A stretch of DNA of 64,000 nt from Oscillatoria nigro-viridis PCC 7112 (lineage in GTDB: Bacteria > Cyanobacteriota > Cyanobacteriia > Cyanobacteriales > Microcoleaceae): assembly GCF_000317475.1 (NCBI RefSeq), contig NC_019729.1, forward strand, positions 5,098,501 to 5,162,500, read 5' to 3'. Below the pieces are notes generated by a model that ran no database searches, had not been told where the DNA came from, and worked only from the letters and a program-made list of their open reading frames with translations. Each line of letters opens with the position of its first letter. The stretch's first letter is position 1. A program made the translations under genes and the position numbers. This document shows positions 52,405-61,681 of the stretch, one piece after another.

Positions 52405-54102
52405 CTATTCTTGAATCAAGGCTTGAAACCGAGTATCCGATCGAATGCTGTCAAAATCAGAGTCAGTTTTTGCCATTTCTCGCCATTTGTCAGGATTCAG
52501 ATTGATGGCTTGCTGCAAATTATGAATCGCTTGGTCACTCTGACTCTGTAACGCATAGCAGCAAGCTTTATTATAAAATGCTTCGTCATCATCTGGTATG
52601 ATTTCTAAGGCTTTATTGTAGGAGGCGATCGCTTCTTCCCATCTTCCTAAATTACGCAGTGAATAACCCCGATTGTACCAGGCTGCGTCATCATCTGGTT
52701 TGATTTCTAAGGCTTTGTCGTAGGAGGCGATCGCTTCTTCCAATCTTCCTAAATTAATCATTGCAGAACCCCGATTGTACCAGGATTCGTATGAATCAGG
52801 TTTAATTTCTAAGGCTTTGTCGTAGGAGGCGATGGCTTCTTCCAACCTGCCTAAATTACCCAGTGCAATGCCCCGATTGTTCCAGGCTGCGTCATCTGGT
52901 ATGATTTCTAAGGCTTTGTCGTAGGAGGCGATCGCCTCTTCCCATCTGCCTAAATCATCCAGTGCAATGCCCCGATTGTACCAGGCTTCGTCTTTATCTG
53001 GTTTGATTTCTAAGGCTTTGTCGAAGGAGGCGAGGGCTTCTTCCCATCTGCCTAATTTACCCAGTGCAATGCCCCGATTGTACCAGGCTTCGTCATCTGG
53101 TTTGATTTCTAAGGCTTTGTCGTAGGAGGCGAGGGCTTCTTCCAATCTGCCTAATTTACCCAGTGTAATACCCCGATTGTTCCAGGCTTGGTGATAATCT
53201 GCTTTGAATTCTAAGGCTTTATCGAAGGAGGCGATCGCTTCTTCCAATCTGCCTAAATTACCCAGTGCATTGCCCCGATTGTTCCAGGCTTCGTGATAAT
53301 CTGCTTTGAATTCTAAGGCTTTATCGAAGGAGGCGATCGCTTCTTCCAATCTGCCTAAATTACCCAGTGCATTGCCCCGATTGTTCCAGGCTTCGTGATA
53401 ATCTGCTTTGAATTCTAAGGCTTTATCGAAGGAGGCGATCGCTTCTTCCCATCTGCCTAAATTACCCAGTGTAATGCCTCGATTGTTCCAGGCTTCGTGA
53501 TAATCGGGTTTGAATTCTAAGACTTTCTCGTAGGAGGCGATCGCTTCTTCCCATCTGCCTAAATTACCCAGTGCATTGCCCCGATTGTTCCAGGCTTCGT
53601 GATAATCTGGTTTGAATTCTAAGGCTTTGTCGTAGGAGGCGATCGCCTCTTCCAATAACCCTAAATTATGCAATGCAATACCCCTATTGTACCAAGCTTT
53701 GTGATAATCGGGTTTGATTTCTAAGGTTTTGTTGTAAGAGGCGATCCCCTCTTCCCATCTGCCTAAATTACCCAGTCCAATGCCCCGATTGTACCAGGCT
53801 ACGTCATCATCTGGTTTAAATTCTAAGGCTTTGTCGAAGGAGGCGATCGCTTCTTCCCATCTGCCTAAATTACCCAGTGCATTGCCCCGATTGTTCCAGG
53901 CTTCGTGATAATCTGGTTTGAATTCTAAGGCTTTGTCGTAGGAGGCGATCGCTTCTTCCCATCTTCCTGAATTACCCAGTGCAACGCCCCGATCGTAACA
54001 GGCTTGGGGCTCTGGTTTCATTTCTAAAGTTTCGTCGAAAAAAGCTCTCCCTTTTTCAAACAAGCCTAAGCCTAAATTGTACAGTTCATTCCAATTAATC
54101 AT
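52405..54102 (-). CDS. Highly repetitive TPR protein
   Basis: This 565-residue protein has about fifteen 34-residue TPR units with very uniform sequence (AWNNRGNALGNLGRWEEAIASFDKALEFKPD type) and a C-terminal cap ending FQALIQE. It has no signal peptide and no other domain. The DNA units of 102 bp are close to identical over long stretches (for example around 53200-53430), pointing to recent duplication and homogenisation. Two or three units lack one residue (AWYNRG preceded by IKPDDE rather than IKPDDDE), showing drift. Protein-interaction scaffold; partner unknown. It is flanked on both sides by inverted palindromic elements. Confidence 0.9.
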   Translation of the reverse strand: MINWNELYNLGLGLFEKGRAFFDETLEMKPEPQACYDRGVALGNSGRWEEAIASYDKALEFKPDYHEAWNNRGNALGNLGRWEEAIASFDKALEFKPDDDVAWYNRGIGLGNLGRWEEGIASYNKTLEIKPDYHKAWYNRGIALHNLGLLEEAIASYDKALEFKPDYHEAWNNRGNALGNLGRWEEAIASYEKVLEFKPDYHEAWNNRGITLGNLGRWEEAIASFDKALEFKADYHEAWNNRGNALGNLGRLEEAIASFDKALEFKADYHEAWNNRGNALGNLGRLEEAIASFDKALEFKADYHQAWNNRGITLGKLGRLEEALASYDKALEIKPDDEAWYNRGIALGKLGRWEEALASFDKALEIKPDKDEAWYNRGIALDDLGRWEEAIASYDKALEIIPDDAAWNNRGIALGNLGRLEEAIASYDKALEIKPDSYESWYNRGSAMINLGRLEEAIASYDKALEIKPDDDAAWYNRGYSLRNLGRWEEAIASYNKALEIIPDDDEAFYNKACCYALQSQSDQAIHNLQQAINLNPDKWREMAKTDSDFDSIRSDTRFQALIQE

Positions 54103-54235
54103 TTCTAACCTCCTGGATCAAGTTGTGCAAGACTCTCTTGAAATTGCTTAATTCCTTTAATCAGCCGAGGAAAATCTTAATAATCTTAAAGTATTTTTTG
54201 CAAGTTCAATGTTGCTGCAGACTAACACAACCGCA

Positions 54236-54720
54236 CTAAGCTGACAATACCTGAGCAGCCGTCAGCACTAATGCTGGAAAAGTGGGCGAAACAATTTGTT
54301 CGTTATCTCTAAACTGAGTGCGCTGATATTTTCCTTCAGCATTTAGACAAAACACAAATACCGTCTGAATTTTAGGGTTCCCCAAATACTCTCTTTTTCC
54401 AATTGCTAAATAATCAATAATCCAGTATTCAGCAATGCCCAAGCGTTCGTATTCATCTAGCTTGTCAACATAATCATCTTCCCAATTAGTTGATACTACC
54501 TCGACAGCTAACTGAATCGGCGATTCCAGTGCGGTATAAGCTTTGCGTTCAGCACGCCACAAAGTAGGATCGATAACACTGACATCAGGAACTCGCCCTT
54601 GTTCCGTACCTTATTTTGTGGTAGTTTTGATGGTGAAGCCTCGTTTTACTACATAGTTGAGTTTCAGGCGATCAATCTCTTGATAAAAGTGTCTGTCTGT
54701 AAATTCATTAATATCATCAT
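54236..54720 (-). pseudogene. Uma2 family protein gene with internal stop
   Basis: The intact 3' portion encodes the Uma2 core: GRVPDVSVIDPTLWRAERKAY with the catalytic Asp, then IQLAVEVVSTNWEDDYVDK with Glu and Lys. Directly upstream in the same frame, RGFTIKTTTK and then a TAA stop (54611-54613 on the plus strand) separate it from a continuing open stretch. The stop interrupts the frame about 50 codons after a plausible beginning near 54720. No start codon other than a TTG exists after the stop that would keep the core. The N-terminal third also appears decayed. Confidence 0.7.
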
Positions 54721-54867
54721 GATTTCTGGTAATTGCTCTTTTGATAATCTATCCGTTCATCAATTTTTAAAGAGTATCTTCCGGGCAAATTACAATAAAT
54801 TAGTTAAAATTTAAATTAGTGTTTGGCGGTGGTAATCAGGTTATTTAAGTCGAGCCAAACTTGACAC

Positions 54868-54970
54868 TAAGCTGTCGCGCATTTAAATTGTAGATTCAGG
54901 GCGGGCGGGACGCCCACCCCACAAGACCGGGAATTGTTTTTAACAGACAATTTAAATGTAGAACAGCTTA
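54868..54970. repeat. MITE-like palindromic element, copy B
   Basis: Bounded by TAAGCTGT and ACAGCTTA, as in copy A, and largely its reverse complement (CGCGCATTTAAATTG at one end, CAATTTAAAT at the other, GGGCGGG and CCCACCCCACAA inside). It lies 17 bp upstream of a run of AT-rich sequence and 66 bp before copy D. Confidence 0.75.
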
Positions 54971-55035
54971 ACTTACTAAAAAATTAATAATTATTAGGGG
55001 GCGCCGAAGAGAACCTTACTGATAATTCGTGGGTG

Positions 55036-55092
55036 GGGGCGGGTTTTTGAGATTGTCTGTTTGAGGCAATTATTGTTGGTAAAACCCGCCCC
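55036..55092. repeat. GGGCGGGTTT palindromic element, copy D
   Basis: A 57-bp element, inverted relative to copy C (52333-52388), with ends GGGGCGGGTTT and AAACCCGCCCC and an inner TTTGAGGCAATTATTG. It ends 12 bp after the minus-strand ycf51 stop and could work as its terminator. Confidence 0.75.
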
Positions 55093-55103
55093 TACAGAAT
55101 TTA

Positions 55104-55622
55104 TCAGGCTTGATATTTTTTCAGAATAGCAACTTTTTCGGGGAAGATTTCGATCGCCATTTTGTCATCATCACGAGTCGCGAGCGATCGTCTCACCTCG
55201 CCCAAAAACAGCGGCTGCGACAGCCCAGGCTCTGGATGTAGAACTGTACGAACCCGGATCGTCATGTAGTCTCTGCCCCGCCCAGAGCGCCCTGGAGAGT
55301 ACAAATCCGCAGCCGCTTGCCGCATCGTTGCTTCTAATTCCGATTCGGTGATCGTAGGCGGCACAGTAACTACTGTTTGAACCCCGCCTGTATCGTAAAC
55401 TAAAGAATAGCGCACCGCACCGGGAATTTCTGTGCGAGTAAACAGTCCCAAACCCAGACCGAATATACTCGCAGCAATCACGCCCATAAAGCTTGTCACT
55501 CCTACTAATCGGAAGCGAAAACCCCATTTGAAGATAAATGCTATAACAGTTAGAATAGCCAAGGCTGCTGTCAGCATTCCCGCCCATTGGGCGTACATTA
55601 AAAGGTTAGAATTTACGTTCAT
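55104..55622 (-). CDS. ycf51: Ycf51 family membrane protein (DUF2518)
   Basis: The 172-residue protein has two N-terminal membrane helices (about 12-33 and 38-62). A soluble part has the Ycf51 blocks IPGAVRYSLVYDTGG, PPTITESELEATMRQAA, DYMTIRVRTVLHPEPG and SQPLFLGEVRRSL. Ycf51 is encoded in cyanobacteria and some algal plastid genomes; function is unknown. ATG start at 55622 (MNVNSNLLMYAQWAG). An STRR array lies directly upstream. It marks the genome as cyanobacterial. Confidence 0.88.
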   Translation of the reverse strand: MNVNSNLLMYAQWAGMLTAALAILTVIAFIFKWGFRFRLVGVTSFMGVIAASIFGLGLGLFTRTEIPGAVRYSLVYDTGGVQTVVTVPPTITESELEATMRQAAADLYSPGRSGRGRDYMTIRVRTVLHPEPGLSQPLFLGEVRRSLATRDDDKMAIEIFPEKVAILKKYQA

Positions 55623-55623
55623 T

Positions 55624-55764
55624 TGTTGACTGTTGACTGTTGACTGTTGACTGTTGACTGTTGACTGATAACAATCTAAAATCGATTGACTGTTGACTGT
55701 TGACTGTTGACTGATAACAATCTAAAATCTAAAATCTAAAATCTAAAATCGATTGACTGTTGAT
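55624..55764. repeat. Compound TGTTGAC and CTAAAAT heptamer arrays
   Basis: Six perfect TGTTGAC units (55624-55665), then TGATAACAATCTAAAATCGAT-type sequence (read in parts), a second block of TGTTGAC, and a CTAAAAT array ending CGATTGACTGTTG. Two STRR families are interleaved. They fill the gap between ycf51 and the cyclase gene. Confidence 0.85.
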
Positions 55765-55804
55765 ATTAGTTACCGATACCCGATGCCCAATGCCCAATGA
55801 TTAA

Positions 55805-56863
55805 TTAAGCGTTTCGGGCCACAAGCAGATAAGTCATCATATCGCCTTTCCCCTTCACTGGAATCACGCCGCGCTCCTCAAAAACGTACTTACCCCGCAG
55901 GCGCTCGTAGGTAGCAACTGTCACCTGAATGCTGCCGGGGACGCCTTGAGATTCCATCCGGGAAGCTGTATTTACCGTATCTCCCCACAAATCGTAAGTA
56001 AATTTTTTAGTACCGATTACCCCAGCTTCTACCGGGCCTGTGTGGATGCCGATGCGAATGCTGAGCGGCTGACCTCCCTTGGTACGCATCTTAGTCATTG
56101 CTGCTTGAATTTCCAGCGCCATTTCGGCGATCGACTCGGCGTGGTCGTCGCTGGGCGTCGGCAAACCGCCAACCACCATATAAGCATCGCCGATCGTCTT
56201 AATTTTCTCAAGTCCGTAGCGCTCGGCCAACTCGTCAAAAGCCGAAAAAATCTCGTTGAGCAACTCCACCAATTGGGCCGGCGATAAATGAGCCGAAAGC
56301 TTAGTAAAACCGACCAAATCGGCAAACATTACTGTTACCTCAGCGAAACTGTCTGCGATCGTAATTTCCCCGTGTTTCAGGCGCTGGGCGATCGCCTTCG
56401 GTAAAATATTTAACAGCAAACGCTCGGACTTTTCCTTTTCCTGGGCCAACTCGTGTAAATACGCCTGTTCCTTATCCCGCAGCCGCTTCTTTTCCAGACA
56501 AGCGCTAATCCGAGCCTTGAGCAATACCGGATTGAACGGTTTAGAAAGATAATCCTCCGCCCCCAACTCTATACACCGGACTATACTGTCGATATCGTCC
56601 ACCGCCGAAATCATAATCACCGGGATGTAGCGCAAATTCTCGTCCGCCTTCAGACTTTCGAGCACCTGATAGCCGTTCATTTGCGGCATCATAATGTCTA
56701 GGAGAACCAAATCAAAAGGATCTCTTCGCAACATTTCCAGAGCTTGGAGACCATCTTCAGCAACAGTCACCACGTGGCCTTGACGCTGAAGCCGGCGGGC
56801 CAGCAAATCGCGGTTTACCTCATTGTCGTCAACAACCAGCACGCTGCCCTCGTCACCTTTCAT
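55805..56863 (-). CDS. Receiver-adenylate cyclase (class III) response regulator
   Basis: This 352-residue protein starts with a receiver domain (about 6-120: VVDDNEVN, acceptor Asp in VLLDIMMP, Lys in YLSKPFN), then a coiled coil (about 125-165), then a class III cyclase catalytic domain. The metal-binding Asp residues are in VMFADLVGFTKL and KTIGDAYMVVGG; the Lys before IGDAY and Asp in YDLWGDTVNTASRM are the ATP-selective pair. It should make cAMP when phosphorylated by the kinase encoded two genes upstream. Its start overlaps the end of the single-receiver gene (ATGA). Confidence 0.92.
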   Translation of the reverse strand: MKGDEGSVLVVDDNEVNRDLLARRLQRQGHVVTVAEDGLQALEMLRRDPFDLVLLDIMMPQMNGYQVLESLKADENLRYIPVIMISAVDDIDSIVRCIELGAEDYLSKPFNPVLLKARISACLEKKRLRDKEQAYLHELAQEKEKSERLLLNILPKAIAQRLKHGEITIADSFAEVTVMFADLVGFTKLSAHLSPAQLVELLNEIFSAFDELAERYGLEKIKTIGDAYMVVGGLPTPSDDHAESIAEMALEIQAAMTKMRTKGGQPLSIRIGIHTGPVEAGVIGTKKFTYDLWGDTVNTASRMESQGVPGSIQVTVATYERLRGKYVFEERGVIPVKGKGDMMTYLLVARNA

Positions 56864-57234
56864 GTCAGGGCCTCTTTCAGAAGAGTTTCAATTTTACCCA
56901 AAAGTCTGGGAAACTCGACCGGTTTAGTGTCGTAGTCATTGCAGCCGGCGGCCAGACACTTTTCACGATCGCCCGCCATTGCGTGAGCCGTCAGGGCAAT
57001 CACCGGAATCCTGCTAGTTTCAGGAGCCGCCTTAATTTGCTGCGTTGCTTGCCACCCGTCTAAAACCGGCAGACTCATGTCCATCAGAATCAAATCCGGT
57101 ACTTTCGCGAGGGCCATCGACACTCCCTCAGCACCGTCAACAGCAATAAAGACCTCGTGTCCCTTGCGGGCCAGACGCCTGGAAAGCATATCCCTGTTCA
57201 TTTCGTTATCTTCGACCAACAGGATTTTAGCCAT
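56860..57234 (-). CDS. Stand-alone receiver protein (DivK/CheY-like)
   Basis: This 124-residue single receiver domain begins [17 protein letters not shown] and has acceptor Asp in LILMDMSLPVLDG, Thr in IALTAHA and Lys in YDTKPVEF. It may be a phosphate shuttle between the upstream hybrid kinase and other partners. The ATG at 57234 has AAGGAG 8 bases upstream; an ORF extension of 16 codons is possible but unlike the family. It overlaps the kinase gene by 8 bp and the cyclase by 4 bp, so the three genes are translationally coupled. Confidence 0.92.
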   Translation of the reverse strand: MAKILLVEDNEMNRDMLSRRLARKGHEVFIAVDGAEGVSMALAKVPDLILMDMSLPVLDGWQATQQIKAAPETSRIPVIALTAHAMAGDREKCLAAGCNDYDTKPVEFPRLLGKIETLLKEALT

Positions 57235-60200
57235 TGGTGTTCTCCTTGCCTTTCGAGTCGTACCTGCGATCGAACCTGTCATTCACTATAGAGCGAACAT
57301 CGCGCAACAAAGTATCGCAACTGTAGACTCCCTTTTGTAGCACCCGCTCGACGTAGCCGTTTAGCTGCTGGCTTTCGGCCGGTGTCAAGTTTTTCCCCGT
57401 GATCACAACAATCGGTATAGGATCTCCCGCATGGGATTTGCGAATTTCCCCGATCAACTCAAAACCATCCATTTCTGGCAACATCAAATCTAGTAATATC
57501 AGGTGCGGACGAGCAACTTTTAGCCGATCGAGAGCAGCGCGTCCGCTGTCAGCTTCCGTTACTGCCCAGCCTTGTGTTTCTAGTACGCTTCGCAGTATTC
57601 CGCGCGTGGCAACGTCGTCTTCCACAATTAGAATCTGACAGGTCAAATTGTTACTTGCAACGCCGTCTTGGTCGCGTCGGTACTTGTTCAACAAGGCAGC
57701 CAGCCGTTTGCCGTCCACTGGTTTGGTGAGGTAGTCCGAGGCACCCAATGCAAAGCCGAGGCTTTTGTTGCCCACAAAGGATAGCAGGATTACGGGAATT
57801 TCGGCAAGGTCAGAATCTGCCTTCAGAGCTGAGAGTACCGCCCAGCCGTCCATTCCGGGCATAATCACGTCCAGGGTAATGGCGTCTGGCCGTAGTTGCT
57901 TAGCGAGCCGGAGAGCTTGCTCGCCATCGCCGGCGAGTTCTATGTGCAGTCCTTGGCGACTGAGGGCGCGCTGGATTAAATCCCGCGAGATCGGGTCGTC
58001 GTCAACTACCAGCACCGTACCGATAGCGGGGGCGTCCGGAGGGCTAGTGCTGTCGCGGACTTTGTTGGGGATTTCCGGCTGTTTGATGGCTTTGGGCAAG
58101 AGCACGGTGAAAGTGGTGCCTGCGCCCGAGGTGCTGCTGACCTCAATGCTGCCGCCCATCATCTGACAGAAGCGCTGGCTGATTGCTAGTCCCAAACCGG
58201 TGCCGCCGTACTCGCGGGTAGTCGAGGCATCAGCTTGGGTGAAAGGTTGGAAAACTCGATCCAATTGCTCTTGTGTCATGCCGATGCCGGTGTCGGCGAC
58301 GCGGAAACTTAAAAATTCGGAGTTGGAAATTAAAATTTGGGAAGATTCCTCTTGATTTTTCATTTTTAATTGTTCATTTTTAATTCTTTCCACTCCGATC
58401 GCAATTCTCCCGTTTTGTGTGAACTTGGCAGCGTTGCTGAGCAAGTTAAGCAGCACTTGCCGCACTTTTGTCATGTCCGCGTGCATGGTGTCGAGGTTGT
58501 CTGGACAGTACACTTCTAGGGTATTACCGTTTTTCTCGACCAGCGGGCTGGCCGTGGCAACAGCACTTTCAATTAAGGTATGAATGTCGAATGTTTCTAA
58601 GTAGAGATCCATTCGGCCTGCTTCAATTTTAGAAATATCTAGGATGTCGTCAATCAGGGACAGCAGGTGTTTGCCGGCGCTGCAGATTTTTTCGAGGTCG
58701 GGGACGGCTTCGCAACTGCCCAATTCTTCGGCTTCTTCTTGGAGCATTTCGCTGTAGCCAATGATGGCGTTGAGGGGTGTGCGAAGTTCGTGGCTCATGT
58801 TGGCGAGAAATGTGCTTTTTGCCCGGTTGGCTGATTCTGCTGCTTCCAGGGCCAACTGCATGGCGGATTCTGCCTGTTTGCGATCGGTGATGTCTTGGAC
58901 TGTGCCTTCGTAGTACAAAACGCTGCCGTTTTCGTCGCAGATGCTGCGGGCGTTTTCAGAAATCCATATCGTGCTACCGTCTCGGCGGTATATTTGGGAC
59001 TCAAATTTTGAGACTTGGCGGCGCGCGGCCAATTGGGCAATAAACTCGGCGCGCCGATTGGGGTTAACGTAAAGTTGGCGGTTGATATCTGTGAGTTCGG
59101 CAAGCATTTGGGTAGAGGATTCGTAGCCGTAAATCTCGGCTAGTGCGGGATTGGCGCTGAGGTAGCGCCCGTCTGGGGTGGTCTGGAATATGCCTTCGAC
59201 TGCGTTTTCAAAGATGCTGCGGTATTTTGTTTCGGATTGTCTCAAGGCGAATTCTGCTTTTTGGCGTTCTAGGGCATTGGCGATTGTTTCCCCTACCATT
59301 TTTAGAGGAGTTAATATTTCGGTCGATCTACCTGTTGCGGGTTGGAAGCTCTCGAATCCTAGAAATCCTACTAGGTTTTCACTACAATTTAGGGGAATAA
59401 TTATGAGCGATTGCAGATTGTTTTGAGGTTTATTTAATTCTATTTCCGGAGAATGTGCGATCGTATTTGTTGAGGAGGTTGCTGCTTTATCGGTTGTTTG
59501 GGATGGGAACTCAGTCAGCACTTCTGGTAAATTCTTGCCTTGAAAATAGGCAATTTCAGTCTGAACGGGGGGCGGGAGTCCCTCGATTTCTGTGATGTGG
59601 AGGTCTTCGGCGCGATCGAGCTTTTCGGCAATCCAAGGAATTTTTGCCATGTCTAATTGTTGGTCGGTGCTGTCTTCTATTTCCCGAAGACCATTGCACC
59701 ACTCGTAGGTTTTTTGGGCGCTGGTTTTATCTTCTGATAACAGGTAGATGTAAGTGCGGTCAAATCCGGTGAAGGTGGCGATTGCTTTGAGAGTGCGATC
59801 GATAAATATGCCTGTTTCCGAGCTTGTCTGGCTGATGAAATTGATTGACAAACGGGCAATCAACTGATTTAATTCTACTCTATGCTGCAAAGCGCGTTCT
59901 ACTTTTTGGCGATCGGTAACGTCTCGAAAGCTCGAGACTCTGCCGACTGTGTTCGCTCCGACTTTTGAGGGAAACGAATTTAATTCAATAATTTTTCCGT
60001 CTTTAAACTCTAATAACTCGCTGATTTGAGTATCTGGATCGGCCGACACTTCGATCGCGTTTTGGAGAAATCTTTGGGGGTCTTTTAATTGTTCCCGGGC
60101 GTTGGGGAATCCTGTTTCGAGCGGTTTTTTGACAGTGCCGAAGGTCGATCGGTTAAACTTTCCTTGGGTGGCGGGCAAACCCCACATCTCGACAAATTTC

Positions 60201-60931
60201 TGATTGTAACTGCATATATTGCCGTTTCTGTCAACCGCGATAATTCCCGCATCTGCAGATTCTATAACTGCTTGCAGCATCGAGATCGATCGCTTGTGTT
60301 CTCTAATGTCAAAAAACACCAAAACTGATATTTCGCCGCCATCAACTGCGGGATTTAAAAAATAGGAAACTGGTAAAGTCTTGCCGTCGCGGCACAGAAA
60401 CTCGCCGTCCCAATTGCTGCAAGGTTGACCGGAGGCGATCGCCTCTTGTAAATCTAGTGTAGGTGCGATCGTCGCATCTTCACTCTTGCTTGGCGACTGT
60501 TTCGGAGCCGTAAAAACTTGGGATTTGTTGCCTTTGTTTTGCTTCCCGATGCGCTCTAGCAGGGAAACGCCTGCAAGTTCCGACTCTCGCCACCCCAGCA
60601 AGCGTTCTGCCTCTGGATTCACCGAGATTACACAGCCCTTCGCGTCAAGGATACACAATCCCGCCCCCAAACTGTTGACACTCGCCCGCAGTCGATCGAA
60701 TTCTGAAGCTGTTGGAGAGTCTTGAGGGGACTGGGGCGAGTCAGTTAAATCCTTGAGCGCCACCGTCTCCAAGTTAAAACAATCTTCCTGCTGAAGTTCT
60801 TGCTGACTCTGAACTCGGTCATAGCTACAACTTACCTGCTCTAATAAAAGCTGCCACTGCTCAGCAGTGGGAGGGGGAGACTCGCCGACTAAACCGAGCT
60901 GTTCGAGTTGGCGCTGGAGGTGGGGGTGCAT
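57227..60931 (-). CDS. PAS/GAF hybrid histidine kinase with two receivers
   Basis: This 1234-residue cytosolic kinase has, in order: PAS (about 95-210), PAS (about 215-345), GAF (about 350-560, possibly bilin- or ligand-binding; no clear conserved Cys noted), PAS with PAC (about 570-690), HisKA with H box [20 protein letters not shown], HATPase (N box [13 protein letters not shown] boxes DTGIGMTQ and [10 protein letters not shown]), REC1 ([10 protein letters not shown], Asp in ITLDVIMP) and REC2 ([10 protein letters not shown], Asp in LLLDLMLP). Between N box and G1 the segment [16 protein letters not shown] reads like translated AT-rich repeat DNA. First gene of the kinase-receiver-cyclase operon; no membrane helix. 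Confidence 0.92.
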   Translation of the reverse strand: MHPHLQRQLEQLGLVGESPPPTAEQWQLLLEQVSCSYDRVQSQQELQQEDCFNLETVALKDLTDSPQSPQDSPTASEFDRLRASVNSLGAGLCILDAKGCVISVNPEAERLLGWRESELAGVSLLERIGKQNKGNKSQVFTAPKQSPSKSEDATIAPTLDLQEAIASGQPCSNWDGEFLCRDGKTLPVSYFLNPAVDGGEISVLVFFDIREHKRSISMLQAVIESADAGIIAVDRNGNICSYNQKFVEMWGLPATQGKFNRSTFGTVKKPLETGFPNAREQLKDPQRFLQNAIEVSADPDTQISELLEFKDGKIIELNSFPSKVGANTVGRVSSFRDVTDRQKVERALQHRVELNQLIARLSINFISQTSSETGIFIDRTLKAIATFTGFDRTYIYLLSEDKTSAQKTYEWCNGLREIEDSTDQQLDMAKIPWIAEKLDRAEDLHITEIEGLPPPVQTEIAYFQGKNLPEVLTEFPSQTTDKAATSSTNTIAHSPEIELNKPQNNLQSLIIIPLNCSENLVGFLGFESFQPATGRSTEILTPLKMVGETIANALERQKAEFALRQSETKYRSIFENAVEGIFQTTPDGRYLSANPALAEIYGYESSTQMLAELTDINRQLYVNPNRRAEFIAQLAARRQVSKFESQIYRRDGSTIWISENARSICDENGSVLYYEGTVQDITDRKQAESAMQLALEAAESANRAKSTFLANMSHELRTPLNAIIGYSEMLQEEAEELGSCEAVPDLEKICSAGKHLLSLIDDILDISKIEAGRMDLYLETFDIHTLIESAVATASPLVEKNGNTLEVYCPDNLDTMHADMTKVRQVLLNLLSNAAKFTQNGRIAIGVERIKNEQLKMKNQEESSQILISNSEFLSFRVADTGIGMTQEQLDRVFQPFTQADASTTREYGGTGLGLAISQRFCQMMGGSIEVSSTSGAGTTFTVLLPKAIKQPEIPNKVRDSTSPPDAPAIGTVLVVDDDPISRDLIQRALSRQGLHIELAGDGEQALRLAKQLRPDAITLDVIMPGMDGWAVLSALKADSDLAEIPVILLSFVGNKSLGFALGASDYLTKPVDGKRLAALLNKYRRDQDGVASNNLTCQILIVEDDVATRGILRSVLETQGWAVTEADSGRAALDRLKVARPHLILLDLMLPEMDGFELIGEIRKSHAGDPIPIVVITGKNLTPAESQQLNGYVERVLQKGVYSCDTLLRDVRSIVNDRFDRRYDSKGKENTNG

Positions 60932-61681
60932 ATTTTCTGGCGCTTTGTAGGCAACTTTCTACAGTATATCTTTTTAATTAATAGTATATATACGTAGGTA
61001 TACGGTTAGGGGAAAAGTACGCGATCGCAGTCTATAACAGGTTGTATTGAGAAGCCGAGGGATCGTGTCTCCTCTCCAAAATCTTTCAAACTGCGCTAAT
61101 TATATTAATTCTCAGAACTTTTAAGGGTAGTCAACAACCAATCCTCTGAATGTCGGCAGCACGCTCAAAAATAATAATATCATCTGATCGAGTCAATACT
61201 CCGAAAACTTTTGGGAAGGATACTACAAGCTTTACAGGACAAGGATAATCAAAAAGTCAAATTAAATGCCGCGTCACGGGTGGATATGACATTGATTTAA
61301 TTATCCACAGTCGATCCAAGTCAAGCGAGAATCAGCCATTGGGCCACAGAAAAACTGTTAGGAGCATTAATCAAGTGAACTTACCCTCAAAAACTAGGTG
61401 GCAGCCAAAAAACGATCGCGGACGCTCGCACTGGACTGGAAAAATTATTATTCGCCGATCGTCGGAAATAATTTCCGGGCTTTTCGTACTTACTCATCAA
61501 TTAATTATGGTTATCTAATCGGCCTAATCTTCTACCTCTATCTTATAAAAACCTAGGAAAAAAAGTGATTTTATCGTGTGATAAATTATGGGCCCAATCT
61601 CCATAACTGCTAGCGAACTAATCAGCAAAGAGTGGAGAAAAATAAAATTTGCAGGCATCGAAAATAACTGTCAAAAAAATA
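60932..61681. other. Intergenic region with no recognised gene
   Basis: 750 bp between two minus-strand kinases. No intact frame, tRNA or clear repeat. The upstream promoter of the 57227-60931 kinase should lie in the first 150 bp (AT-rich, ATATATACG near 60990). The remainder may be decayed coding sequence but cannot be assigned. Confidence 0.5.

Noticed and set aside
52405..54102. CRISPR-like regular repeats
   Set aside because: The 102-bp period is a coding TPR unit with no unique spacers.
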